NCBI GenBank assembly: GCA_016934695.1
Contig: JAFGSH010000168.1
Span: 1 to 21,813, forward strand
Direction of reading: 5' to 3'
DNA from: Deltaproteobacteria bacterium
GTDB lineage: Bacteria > Desulfobacterota > Syntrophia > Syntrophales > UBA2210
DNA length: 21,813 nucleotides
In this document: positions 15,631 through 21,813 of the stretch, one piece after another
How positions within the stretch are numbered: position 1 is the stretch's first letter
How the letters are laid out: each line of letters begins with the position of its first letter
Translations under genes and position numbers: made by a program
Notes under the pieces: generated by a model
Told to the model about the DNA's origin: nothing
Seen by the model: only the letters and a program-made list of their open reading frames with translations
Database searches by the model: none

Positions 15631-16026
15631 ATGTCGTTTCCAGATGATTTGATGTACAGCAGCGAGCATACATGGGCGAGGATCGATGGGGATGTTGCCA
15701 CGGTAGGGATAACAGATTATGCCCAGGATAAACTGGACGAGATCCTGTCGGTGGAACTGTACCCGGTGGATTCGTCGGTTGAGCAGGGGGAACCTTTCGG
15801 TGTGATAGAATCCGTCAAGGTGACCACCGAACTGATCTCTCCCGTGAGCGGCGAGATTGTCAGCGTCAATGAGGACCTCGCCGATGACGTGGGCATCCTC
15901 AACAGTGATACCTATGATACGGGATGGATGATCGCCGTTGAGATACGGGATTTCGGCGAGATCGATAATCTGCTGGATGCGGAGGCGTACGCGGACTACA
16001 TAGAGGCGAACGAGGAGGAAGAGTGA
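15631..16026 (+). CDS. gcvH: Glycine cleavage system H protein (lipoyl carrier)
   Basis: GcvH carries the aminomethyl group on a lipoyl arm in glycine cleavage, and in several bacteria it is also the first acceptor in lipoate synthesis. The 131-residue protein has the full fold: YSSEHTWARIDGDVATVGITDYAQDKL at the start, then the lipoylation hairpin with Lys63 in ESVKVTTELISPVSG. The usual E.S.V.K.A is ESVKV here. The acidic C-terminal tail (EANEEEE) is slightly extended. No gcvT, gcvP or lpd is adjacent; instead, a LipM/LplA-type enzyme starts 6 bases after the stop. Confidence 0.96.
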   Translation: MSFPDDLMYSSEHTWARIDGDVATVGITDYAQDKLDEILSVELYPVDSSVEQGEPFGVIESVKVTTELISPVSGEIVSVNEDLADDVGILNSDTYDTGWMIAVEIRDFGEIDNLLDAEAYADYIEANEEEE

Positions 16027-16032
16027 CGCCAG

Positions 16033-16848
16033 GTGGACACATGGAGATTGATCCCTTTCAAGCGGCATGATCCCTTTGAGAATATGGCCATCGATGAGGC
16101 CATATTCAGGGCACACCAGCAGGGAGGGACCTCTCCCGTCCTCAGGCTGTACGGATGGGAAGAGCCGGCTGTCTCCGTTGGATACTTCCAGGACGCCGAG
16201 GAGGAGATCGATTGTCTGTATTGCCGCGACAAGGGAATCAGGATCGTTCGGCGGCCGACCGGGGGAAAGGCGGTTCTCCACGGCGGCGATCTGACCTATT
16301 CCCTGGTGGCCAGGGAAAGCTCCCCTCTTTTCTCTTCCGACGTTGTTGAGACATACCGGACGATCAGCGGGTGCCTTATACGGGGCCTTGCCAAGTCCGG
16401 GATCGACGTGCAGATAGTCGAGAAGGGCCGCGGCGGGACCGGATCGGCGGCGGGGTTCTGCTTCGCCACCCCGTACAAGAACGAGCTCCTCGCGAGCGGC
16501 AGAAAGATCTGCGGCAGCGCCCAGGTGCGGGCCCGGGGCGTCTTCCTCCAACACGGGTCCGTCCTGATTGATTTCGATCCGCTGGTGGTCTGCGCGACGC
16601 TGGGGGATGCAGAGGATGCCGGCAGAGGCGTGCGGAAGATCAGGGAAGCCGTCACCTCCGTCCGGGAGACGATCGGAGGAAGTGTCAGCATACATGACCT
16701 CTGCCGGGACATCGCGGCGGGATTTGAAGAGGTACTCCATGTCCGCCTGGTGGAGGGGGGGCTGTCCCCAACGGAGGAGGCCCTGAAGGAAAGACTCCTT
16801 GAAGACAAATATCTGCGGGACGAATGGAACATGAAAGGGCGGGGATGA
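16033..16848 (+). CDS. Lipoate-protein ligase A family enzyme, LipM-like octanoyltransferase
   Basis: This 271-residue protein has the biotin/lipoate ligase-transferase fold. Landmarks are the N-terminal NMAIDEAIF helix, RLYGWEEPAVSVGYFQ, the RRPTGGKAVLHGGDLTYS loop (73-90) and NELLASGRKICGSAQVR with LQHGSVLID (150-180). It shows a cysteine (Cys143, in FCFATPYKNEL) at the place where Bacillus LipM has its catalytic cysteine (CF..P...EL). LplA ligases lack this. I infer a LipM-type transferase that puts octanoate from ACP onto the adjacent GcvH. A plain lipoate ligase is the alternative. The start is GTG 16033, 6 bases after gcvH, with gaggaggaag upstream. Confidence 0.85.
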   Translation: MDTWRLIPFKRHDPFENMAIDEAIFRAHQQGGTSPVLRLYGWEEPAVSVGYFQDAEEEIDCLYCRDKGIRIVRRPTGGKAVLHGGDLTYSLVARESSPLFSSDVVETYRTISGCLIRGLAKSGIDVQIVEKGRGGTGSAAGFCFATPYKNELLASGRKICGSAQVRARGVFLQHGSVLIDFDPLVVCATLGDAEDAGRGVRKIREAVTSVRETIGGSVSIHDLCRDIAAGFEEVLHVRLVEGGLSPTEEALKERLLEDKYLRDEWNMKGRG

Positions 16849-16852
16849 GGGA

Positions 16853-17923
16853 GTGGATATCGAAAAGATCATAAAGAGGGGGGTGCTTTCGCAGGAGGCG
16901 TACCCGGCCGAGGAGCAACCATGCCGGATCAAGCTGGACGCCAATGAGAACCCCTACCCGCTCTCTCCCTCCCTGAAGCGCATCATCTTCGAACGCCTTG
17001 AGGAGGTCTCTCTGAACCGCTATCCGACCCCCGGTTCTCCCGGTCTGAGGGATGCCTTTGCCCGGTATTACGGAGTGGACGAGAAGATGGTTCTGATCGG
17101 GAACGGGTCTGACGAACTCATCCATATCCTGCTGACGGCCGTCGGTGCCTCTTCGCCCTCCAGCGTGCTGTTTCCGAGCCCCACCTTCGCCATGTACGGG
17201 ATCAGTGCCCGGAACACGGGGCACCGTGTGGTGGACGTCCCTCTGAACGACCAGTTTGATCTGGATGCAGACGCCATGCTTGGCGCCATGGCCGACGCCC
17301 ACCCCTCACTCATATTCTTAAGCTACCCCAACAACCCCACAGGCAGGTGTTTCGACAGAGAGGCGGTCGAGGAGATCCTGGCCGCGTCCGACGGGCTTGT
17401 TGTTCTCGACGAGGCCTACGGCAATTTCTCGGGGAAGACCTTTCTCCACGATCTCGACCGGTGGGACAATCTGGTTATATTGAGAACCCTCTCCAAGGTG
17501 GGGCTGGCGGCCCTGAGACTGGGGGTCCTTGTCGGGCACCCTTCTTTGGTTCACCATCTGAACAAGGTGAGGCTCCCCTATAATGTGAACATCTTCTCGC
17601 AGGTCGCCGGAGGGTTATTTGTCGAACACAGCGAGAAATTTCTCGAACCGGTGACCAGGATCATCGCGGGCAGGGAGTGGCTCTCCCGGGAGCTCATGGC
17701 CATTGACGGGATTACCCCGTACCCTTCGGACGCGAATTTTATCCTTTTTAGTTGTGTTACGGAAAAAGATGATATATACAGCCAGTTGGTCGATAAGGGT
17801 ATACTGATCAAGAATTTTGCGTCTCCCGCCATCCTCAGAAACTGTATGCGGGTGACGGTCGGAACAACAGAGGAGAACCGGGAGTTCATAGAGACCCTGA
17901 AGGGTCTTCTGCAGGGAGAGTGA
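16853..17923 (+). CDS. hisC: Histidinol-phosphate aminotransferase
   Basis: HisC is a PLP enzyme that converts imidazole-acetol phosphate and glutamate to histidinol phosphate in histidine synthesis. The 356-residue protein is a fold-type I aminotransferase with KLDANENPYPLSPS (27-40), the SYPNNPTGR motif (157-165), DEAYGNF (186-192), the PLP lysine in TLSKVGLAALRLG (Lys215) and the phosphate-binding arginine in MRVTVGT near the C-terminus. The start is GTG 16853, 4 bases after the previous gene, with a gggatgaggga stretch in front. No other his genes are in the window. HisC-like enzymes can also transaminate aromatic amino acids. Confidence 0.93.
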   Translation: MDIEKIIKRGVLSQEAYPAEEQPCRIKLDANENPYPLSPSLKRIIFERLEEVSLNRYPTPGSPGLRDAFARYYGVDEKMVLIGNGSDELIHILLTAVGASSPSSVLFPSPTFAMYGISARNTGHRVVDVPLNDQFDLDADAMLGAMADAHPSLIFLSYPNNPTGRCFDREAVEEILAASDGLVVLDEAYGNFSGKTFLHDLDRWDNLVILRTLSKVGLAALRLGVLVGHPSLVHHLNKVRLPYNVNIFSQVAGGLFVEHSEKFLEPVTRIIAGREWLSRELMAIDGITPYPSDANFILFSCVTEKDDIYSQLVDKGILIKNFASPAILRNCMRVTVGTTEENREFIETLKGLLQGE

Positions 17924-17944
17924 TAGTCGCATAGGTACAGATCA

Positions 17945-17991
17945 GGGGTGGAAGGCGACTGTGTTGCGAGGTCGTTCTGCCCCCTTTTTTT
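17945..17991 (+). terminator. Intrinsic terminator after hisC
   Basis: A G-rich arm (GGGGTGGAAGGCGAC, 17945-17959) can pair imperfectly with GTCGTTCTGCCCCC (17971-17984), with internal mismatches. It is followed by seven Ts (17985-17991). It lies 22 bases after the hisC stop and separates this operon from rpsU. Confidence 0.7.
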
Positions 17992-18050
17992 GTCTCAATT
18001 GTGTATGTAATACGTCTGATCCCGCATGGAATGCCGACCACTGCGATACG

Positions 18051-18062
18051 AAAGGAGGTGAT
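18051..18062 (+). promoter_or_regulatory. Extended Shine-Dalgarno of rpsU
   Basis: AAAGGAGGTGAT is complementary over 12 bases to the usual bacterial 16S rRNA 3' end (ATCACCTCCTTT). It has good spacing (the GGAGG core ends 9 bases before the ATG at 18068). It is the strongest ribosome binding site in the window. Confidence 0.85.
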
Positions 18063-18067
18063 TACTC

Positions 18068-18268
18068 ATGGAAGTACGAGTGTTCGATAACGATGTTGAA
18101 AGGGCCTTGAAGATACTGAAGAACAAGCTCTCAAAGAGCGGATTCTTCAAGGAACTCAAACTGCGCAGGGCGTACGAGAAACCGTCAGTCAAGAAGAAGA
18201 GAAAAGCCCTGGAGGCTCGGAGGAGAGTGGCCAAGGCCGCGAGAAGGCGGAAGTGGTCTCCTCGGTAG
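18068..18268 (+). CDS. rpsU: 30S ribosomal protein S21 (bS21)
   Basis: S21 sits near the anti-Shine-Dalgarno on the 30S platform and aids initiation. This 66-residue protein shows the family pattern: VFDNDVERALKILKNKLSKSG at the start, then FKELKLRRAYEKPSVKKKRK and a very basic tail of arginines and lysines. It stands alone after a terminator, 71 bases before the LOG-family gene. Confidence 0.97.
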   Translation: MEVRVFDNDVERALKILKNKLSKSGFFKELKLRRAYEKPSVKKKRKALEARRRVAKAARRRKWSPR

Positions 18269-18339
18269 CATGATGCACGGATAACGGCAGTGCAACGGGA
18301 GAAGAGCTCCCCGGGCGGTGGACGTTTTTTGGAGGGTAT

Positions 18340-18993
18340 ATGGAAGAGAAACAGTATCTGGTAGATGCCTTGTCCATCGAGGAATCATGGCGTATCTTCC
18401 GGATCATGGCGGAGTTTGTCGATGCCATCGAAGAGCTGTCAAAGATCGGACATGCCGTGAGCATATTCGGTTCGGCCCGCGAGGCCCCCGGGGGTGTCTA
18501 CTACGAGAAGGCACGGGAGGTCGCCCGTCTCCTCGGCAGCCAGGGGTTCAGCGTGATTACCGGGGGAGGGCCGGGGATCATGGAGGCGGCCAATCGAGGC
18601 GCCAGCGAGGCGGGGGCCCGGTCCGTCGGCATGAATATCCAGCTCCCCTTTGAGCAGAAGCCCAATCCCTACGCCACTGTCAGTATCGCCTACAAATACT
18701 TCTTCATCCGGAAGGTCATGTTCGTCAAGTATGCCATGGCCTATGTCATCCTTCCCGGCGGATTCGGTACCATGGATGAGCTCTTTGAGGCCCTTACCCT
18801 TATCCAGACAAAAAGGATACGGAGCTTTCCGGTGGTCCTCATGGGAAGCGAATACTGGGCGGGGCTTATGGCGTGGATGAAGAAGACCATGCTCCAGGAG
18901 GGGAAGATATCCGAAGAGGACCTCGACCTTATCCAGGTACTCGATGAACCCGATCAGGTGGTACGGCATATCCAGAAGTTCGTCGTACTGTGA
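18340..18993 (+). CDS. LOG family protein (nucleoside 5'-monophosphate phosphoribohydrolase)
   Basis: LOG proteins cleave the N-glycosidic bond of nucleoside 5'-monophosphates; plant relatives activate cytokinins, and bacterial ones act on AMP or similar nucleotides. The 217-residue protein has the Rossmann-like fold with VSIFGSAREAPG (about 40-51), ITGGGPGIMEAANRGASEAG (about 74-93) and the active-site PGGFGTMDELFE (about 139-150). A 40-residue helical N-terminus precedes the fold. A ggaggg Shine-Dalgarno (18331-18336) precedes the ATG. The stop overlaps the GTG start proposed for holA. The native substrate is unknown. Confidence 0.9.
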   Translation: MEEKQYLVDALSIEESWRIFRIMAEFVDAIEELSKIGHAVSIFGSAREAPGGVYYEKAREVARLLGSQGFSVITGGGPGIMEAANRGASEAGARSVGMNIQLPFEQKPNPYATVSIAYKYFFIRKVMFVKYAMAYVILPGGFGTMDELFEALTLIQTKRIRSFPVVLMGSEYWAGLMAWMKKTMLQEGKISEEDLDLIQVLDEPDQVVRHIQKFVVL

Positions 18994-20357
18994 CAGGCTG
19001 GACGGCACCCATGCACGGAACACTGAAGACAGTCCTCGGCGATATCGGCAGGGGCGCAATCGTTCCCTGCTACCTCATCTACGGGGATGAGGAATACCTG
19101 GTGGCCGACGCACTGGACCGGATCGTGGACGCCCTCCTCCCCCCTGATCAAAGAGACCTCAATCTCTTTCATATGGAAGGGGACAATGAAGATGTGGACG
19201 CCCTGTGCGATTCCCTGCTCACGGTTCCCCTTATCTCCGGCAGAAAGGTCGTCGTTGCGAGAAACACGCGGCTCTTCCATTCCAGGGCAGTGTCGTCCGA
19301 TGTAACCGAAGAAATCAGATCACACCTTGAAGATGATCCCCGCCGGTCCGTGAAGGCCTTTCTCTCCCTCCTTGAGACGACGGGGTGGTCCGTGGAAGAT
19401 CTGAAGGATGGGCAGTGGAAGAAGATCTCCGAAGACGACTGGAGGAGCGCGACCGGAGGCCCGGCGGCGGGCAGGGGGGAGTGGCTCCCCACGGTGCTCG
19501 AACTGTGCGACAGGCTGGAGATATCGGGGGGAGGGAAACGGACGGATACCGGCAGGCTGGAGGAGGTGCTGGAGGGGGGTATCCCTGCCGGCAACTGCCT
19601 GATCGTGACCGCCGCGGCCGTTGACAAGCGAAAGAGGCTCTTCAGGGTGATAGCTGATACGGGGGCTGTCCTCTCCTTCTCAAAGGCAAAGAGTGAATCG
19701 GGGAGGAGGGACCTCCTCACGGACAGAGTGGAAGAAACCCTCAGGGAGAGAGGGAAGAACATAACGCCGGACGCCCTCCGCGCCCTGGGGGAGAAGACGG
19801 GCTTCGGGCTCCGGGATTCCCTCCAGGAGATCGAAAAACTGGTTACCTATGTGGGGGAACGGGAGACCATCGACCGGAGTGATATCGATGCGGTCGTCGA
19901 ACGGACCGCGGAGGATTCGGTCTTCGATCTTACCAACGCCATCGTGGAGAGGAATGCCGGCACGGCGCTTCAGATCCTCGGGCAGCTCCTCGATCAGGGA
20001 GTCAACCACATCCTCATCCTGACGATGATCGCCCGGGAGGTGCGCTTTCTCCTCCAGGGGCACGTGCTCATCGAGTCGGGGAAGATCCCTCCCCTCCGGC
20101 CCCGCATGGATTACGGAGGGTTTCAGGCCGGGGTCTATCCCGCGGTAAAGGCCCTGGCGAAACCGAAGGGAACGTGGCTTGCCAACCAGCATCCCTACGT
20201 GATCTACAACGCCCTCAGAAATTCCGGCCGGTTTTCCCGTGAGGAACTCGTCGGGCATATCGACCGGCTTGCGGTCCTGGACCGTGCCGTGAAGTCTTCC
20301 GGCATAGACCCCGCCCTCGCACTCAAACGCCTGCTTATAGAGATGTGCCGGCGGTAA
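18990..20357 (+). CDS. holA: DNA polymerase III delta subunit with an extra internal block
   Basis: Delta is the wrench of the clamp loader that opens the beta sliding clamp. Family features are YLIYGDEEYLVADALDRIVD (28-47), ISGRKVVVARN (82-92), NCLIVTAAAVDKRKRLFRVI (202-221), LSFSKAK, ALRALGEKTGFGLRDSLQEIEKL (262-284) and SVFDLTNAIVERNAGTALQIL (310-330), ending in the collar helices. The protein has 455 residues against about 340 normally. The extra length is an insert of about 90 residues (roughly 97-187) between a core strand of domain I and the next block, rich in W, D and E (GWSVEDLKDGQWKKISEDDW). The start is GTG 18990, overlapping the LOG stop; ATG 19011 is also possible. Confidence 0.9.
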   Translation: MTGWTAPMHGTLKTVLGDIGRGAIVPCYLIYGDEEYLVADALDRIVDALLPPDQRDLNLFHMEGDNEDVDALCDSLLTVPLISGRKVVVARNTRLFHSRAVSSDVTEEIRSHLEDDPRRSVKAFLSLLETTGWSVEDLKDGQWKKISEDDWRSATGGPAAGRGEWLPTVLELCDRLEISGGGKRTDTGRLEEVLEGGIPAGNCLIVTAAAVDKRKRLFRVIADTGAVLSFSKAKSESGRRDLLTDRVEETLRERGKNITPDALRALGEKTGFGLRDSLQEIEKLVTYVGERETIDRSDIDAVVERTAEDSVFDLTNAIVERNAGTALQILGQLLDQGVNHILILTMIAREVRFLLQGHVLIESGKIPPLRPRMDYGGFQAGVYPAVKALAKPKGTWLANQHPYVIYNALRNSGRFSREELVGHIDRLAVLDRAVKSSGIDPALALKRLLIEMCRR

Positions 20358-20428
20358 CGACGTGCCCGGGCATTCTGTGTCTCGGGGGCCCTGTACAGAG
20401 ACCTCTTTGTAACGAGGAGTTGGCATCT

Positions 20429-21190
20429 ATGTATAAGGAGAAAAAAGTTATCGTGGTCATGCCCGCCTATAATGCCGGACAGACCCTTGAAAAAACCCAC
20501 GCGGAAGTGATGGCCCAGGAAGTGGTCGATCTGGTTGTCGTGGTCGATGATGCCAGCCGGGACGAGACGGTCTCTATCGCACAAAAACTGCCGAATACGA
20601 TGGTGTACACGCACCGGGAGAACGCGGGGTACGGGGCCAACCAGAAATCATGCTACCGCCTGGCCCTTGAAGAGGGCGGAGATATCATCGTCATGGTCCA
20701 TCCGGATTACCAGTATACCCCGAAGCTGATCCCCGCCATGGTTTCCATGATCGGCAGCGGTCTGTATCACTGCGTGCTGGGGTCCAGGATCCTGGGAGGG
20801 TACGCCCTCAGGGGGGGGATGCCTCTCTGGAAGTATGTCTCTAACCGGTTTCTGACGCTTGTGGAAAACCTGTTTCTGGGGGCCAAGCTCTCTGAATATC
20901 ACACGGGATACCGGGCCTTTTCGCGGGAGCTCGTGGAACGGCTGCCCCTGGAGCGCAACTCCGATGATTTTGTCTTCGACAATCAGATGCTCGCGCAGAT
21001 CATCTGGCTCGGGTACACGGTTGCCGAGGTCAGCTGTCCGACACGATACTTCGCCGAGGCTTCATCGATCAATCTGCCGCGAAGCATCAGGTACGGGGTT
21101 GGATGCCTGTCCACCGCCCTGACCTTCCGCCTGGCCAAGATGAGAACAGTACATTCGGGACTGTTTCCGAAAGATGTGCGGTTGCGTTAA
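20429..21190 (+). CDS. Family 2 glycosyltransferase (polyprenyl-phosphate sugar synthase-like)
   Basis: This 253-residue GT-A fold enzyme resembles dolichol-phosphate-mannose-synthase-type GT2 proteins. It shows VIVVMPAYNAGQTL (7-20), VVVVDDASRDETV (36-48), RENAGYGANQKS (63-74), a MVHPDYQYTP block (89-98) in place of the usual DxD, the GSRILGG segment and YHTGYRAFSRELVERLP (157-173). There are no C-terminal membrane helices, so it is probably a peripheral enzyme. I chose ATG 20429, preceded by gaggag, over an upstream ATG at 20345 that overlaps holA and adds 28 non-homologous residues. It opens a probable surface-glycan locus. Donor and acceptor are unknown. Confidence 0.88.
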   Translation: MYKEKKVIVVMPAYNAGQTLEKTHAEVMAQEVVDLVVVVDDASRDETVSIAQKLPNTMVYTHRENAGYGANQKSCYRLALEEGGDIIVMVHPDYQYTPKLIPAMVSMIGSGLYHCVLGSRILGGYALRGGMPLWKYVSNRFLTLVENLFLGAKLSEYHTGYRAFSRELVERLPLERNSDDFVFDNQMLAQIIWLGYTVAEVSCPTRYFAEASSINLPRSIRYGVGCLSTALTFRLAKMRTVHSGLFPKDVRLR

Positions 21191-21587
21191 CAATCGGGAG
21201 TTTGTCCGGAAGAGTGCCGTGAATTACGATACGAGCAACCGATTCCAGGAATTTTTCGAGGAGGACAGGTACGTCTTCCTGAAAAATTATCTGTACAACT
21301 ATCTTCTCCGAAAGATGGCTGTGGAAGAGAGTCTGCGGAAGGAAAAGCCTGAGTTGATTTTGGAGGTGGGGAGCGGTATCTCTCCCGTTGTGACACGCAC
21401 CGGGCGTATTGTCTATTCGGATGTGTCCCTCACGGCAGTCCGGATCCTCAAGCGTACATACGGAAGAGGGCACTGCGTGGTCGCCGACGGAGTGAATCTG
21501 CCGTTTAAACCGGGGGTCTTTTCCCACGCGATCTGTTCGGAGGTGCTGGAGGATCTGGGCAATGAATATGTTTGCCCGCCTTTTTGA
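21174..21587 (+). pseudogene. SAM-dependent methyltransferase, apparently truncated
   Basis: The 137-residue product carries the front half of a class I methyltransferase: motif I ILEVGSGIS (62-70), an acidic motif II (YSDVS, Asp83), VADGVNLPFKPGVF (103-116) and the SEVLEDL segment (122-128) that normally continues into the catalytic half. Instead the reading ends nine residues later at EYVCPPF. Intact relatives usually run about 100 residues further. It overlaps the glycosyltransferase by 17 bases. Either a deletion or frameshift has broken it, or it is a short variant. Part of the missing C-terminus may lie in the next small ORF. Confidence 0.65.
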
Positions 21588-21723
21588 GTGGGTCAATCGA
21601 CTCTACGCGGGGATCGTATGGCTGGATGCCGTGGTTATGCCCCGTGCGCTTTCAACGGTTCTCCTGATGAAAGCGGAAAAGACAGACAGATACCCATCGG
21701 GTAACATTCGTGATGACCGATAA
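21562..21723 (+). CDS. Small ORF, possible C-terminal remnant of the methyltransferase
   Basis: This 53-residue ORF begins inside the end of the methyltransferase fragment in a different frame. Its sequence begins MNMFARLFEWVNRLYAG and goes on to a VLLMKAEK segment that resembles the final helix and strand of Class I methyltransferases; this resemblance is from memory and weak. A GGAGG 9 bases upstream could allow separate translation. No independent function is suggested. It overlaps the next gene start by about 11 bases. Confidence 0.4.
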   Translation: MNMFARLFEWVNRLYAGIVWLDAVVMPRALSTVLLMKAEKTDRYPSGNIRDDR

Positions 21724-21813
21724 TCAAACGGATAAGTCTTTCTCCTTCACCTTGCGCCGCGAGGGGATGATCTGCCTGCTGATCGCAGCGGCCATCCTTG
21801 CCGTGTACTGGCA
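21713..21813 (+). CDS. Start of a membrane protein, cut by the window end
   Basis: From ATG 21713 (or GTG 21710) an open frame runs to the window edge, giving 33 codons. A polar N-terminus (MTDNQTDKSFSFTLRREG) leads into a hydrophobic helix (MICLLIAAAILAVYW). This is how polytopic sugar transferases of the ArnT/GT39 kind often begin. Given the upstream GT2 gene, a lipid-linked-sugar transferase is a reasonable guess, but too little is visible to assign it. Confidence 0.5.
   Translation, partial: MTDNQTDKSFSFTLRREGMICLLIAAAILAVYW

Noticed and set aside
15505..16944. 479-codon open frame on the minus strand
   Set aside because: It runs antisense across gcvH and the LipM-like gene, both certain. 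Its translation has no recognisable motif and is rich in P, R, H and L. It arises from GC-rich codon use on the plus strand.
18297..18311. GGGAG/CTCCC hairpin between rpsU and the LOG gene
   Set aside because: It is only five base pairs with no adjacent U-tract (the T run is 14 bases away), so I do not call it a terminator.

Overview
The window reads as one stretch of chromosome from a GC-rich, Gram-negative bacterium, most likely a deltaproteobacterium (Desulfobacterota, perhaps near the Syntrophia). Three things point there: the gene order infB / DUF503 / rbfA / DHH phosphoesterase / truB / rpsO / pnp, a DUF39 homocysteine-biosynthesis gene, and a pilMNOPQ cluster. The lineage is inferred from gene content, not from an rRNA gene. 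Almost every gene lies on the plus strand, which is visibly G-rich. The only minus-strand genes are a queuosine pair at 12833-13772.

Region 1 (1-6640) is a translation and RNA-metabolism operon. It holds the C-terminal part of IF-2, a DUF503 (YlxP) protein, RbfA, an NrnA-type DHH phosphoesterase, TruB, ribosomal protein S15, polynucleotide phosphorylase and dUTPase. Genes overlap or nearly touch, and the operon ends at a strong intrinsic terminator. Region 2 (6697-7956) is a single DUF39 homocysteine-biosynthesis gene with its own terminator. Region 3 (7873-8246) is a hairpin-rich gap with a second strong terminator that has no gene in front of it, then a good sigma-54 type -24/-12 element. 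Region 4 (8247-12824) is a tight operon: an FtsB/DivIC-like protein followed by PilM, PilN, PilO, PilP and PilQ, the type IV pilus alignment complex and outer-membrane secretin. The PilQ lacks the secretin N1 domain. Region 5 (12833-13772, minus) is a queuosine-precursor transporter (YhhQ) plus the preQ0 reductase QueF.

Region 6 (13894-17991) holds a TPR protein, an M24 Xaa-Pro peptidase, the lipoyl carrier GcvH, a LipM/LplA-type lipoylation enzyme and histidinol-phosphate aminotransferase, ending in a terminator. Region 7 (18051-20357) holds S21 (with an exceptionally long Shine-Dalgarno), a LOG-family phosphoribohydrolase and a DNA polymerase III delta subunit that carries an extra block of about 90 residues. 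Region 8 (20429-21813) begins a surface-glycan or lipid-glycosylation locus: a family 2 glycosyltransferase, a methyltransferase that looks broken, a small ORF that may be its remnant, and the start of a membrane protein cut by the window edge.

Most of the window is ordinary housekeeping sequence. I found no CRISPR array, insertion sequence, phage or defence island, tRNA or rRNA. The most unusual items are the reduced PilQ, the enlarged HolA, the sigma-54-like element ahead of a division/pilus operon, the structured non-coding gap before it, and the GcvH/LipM pair standing alone.
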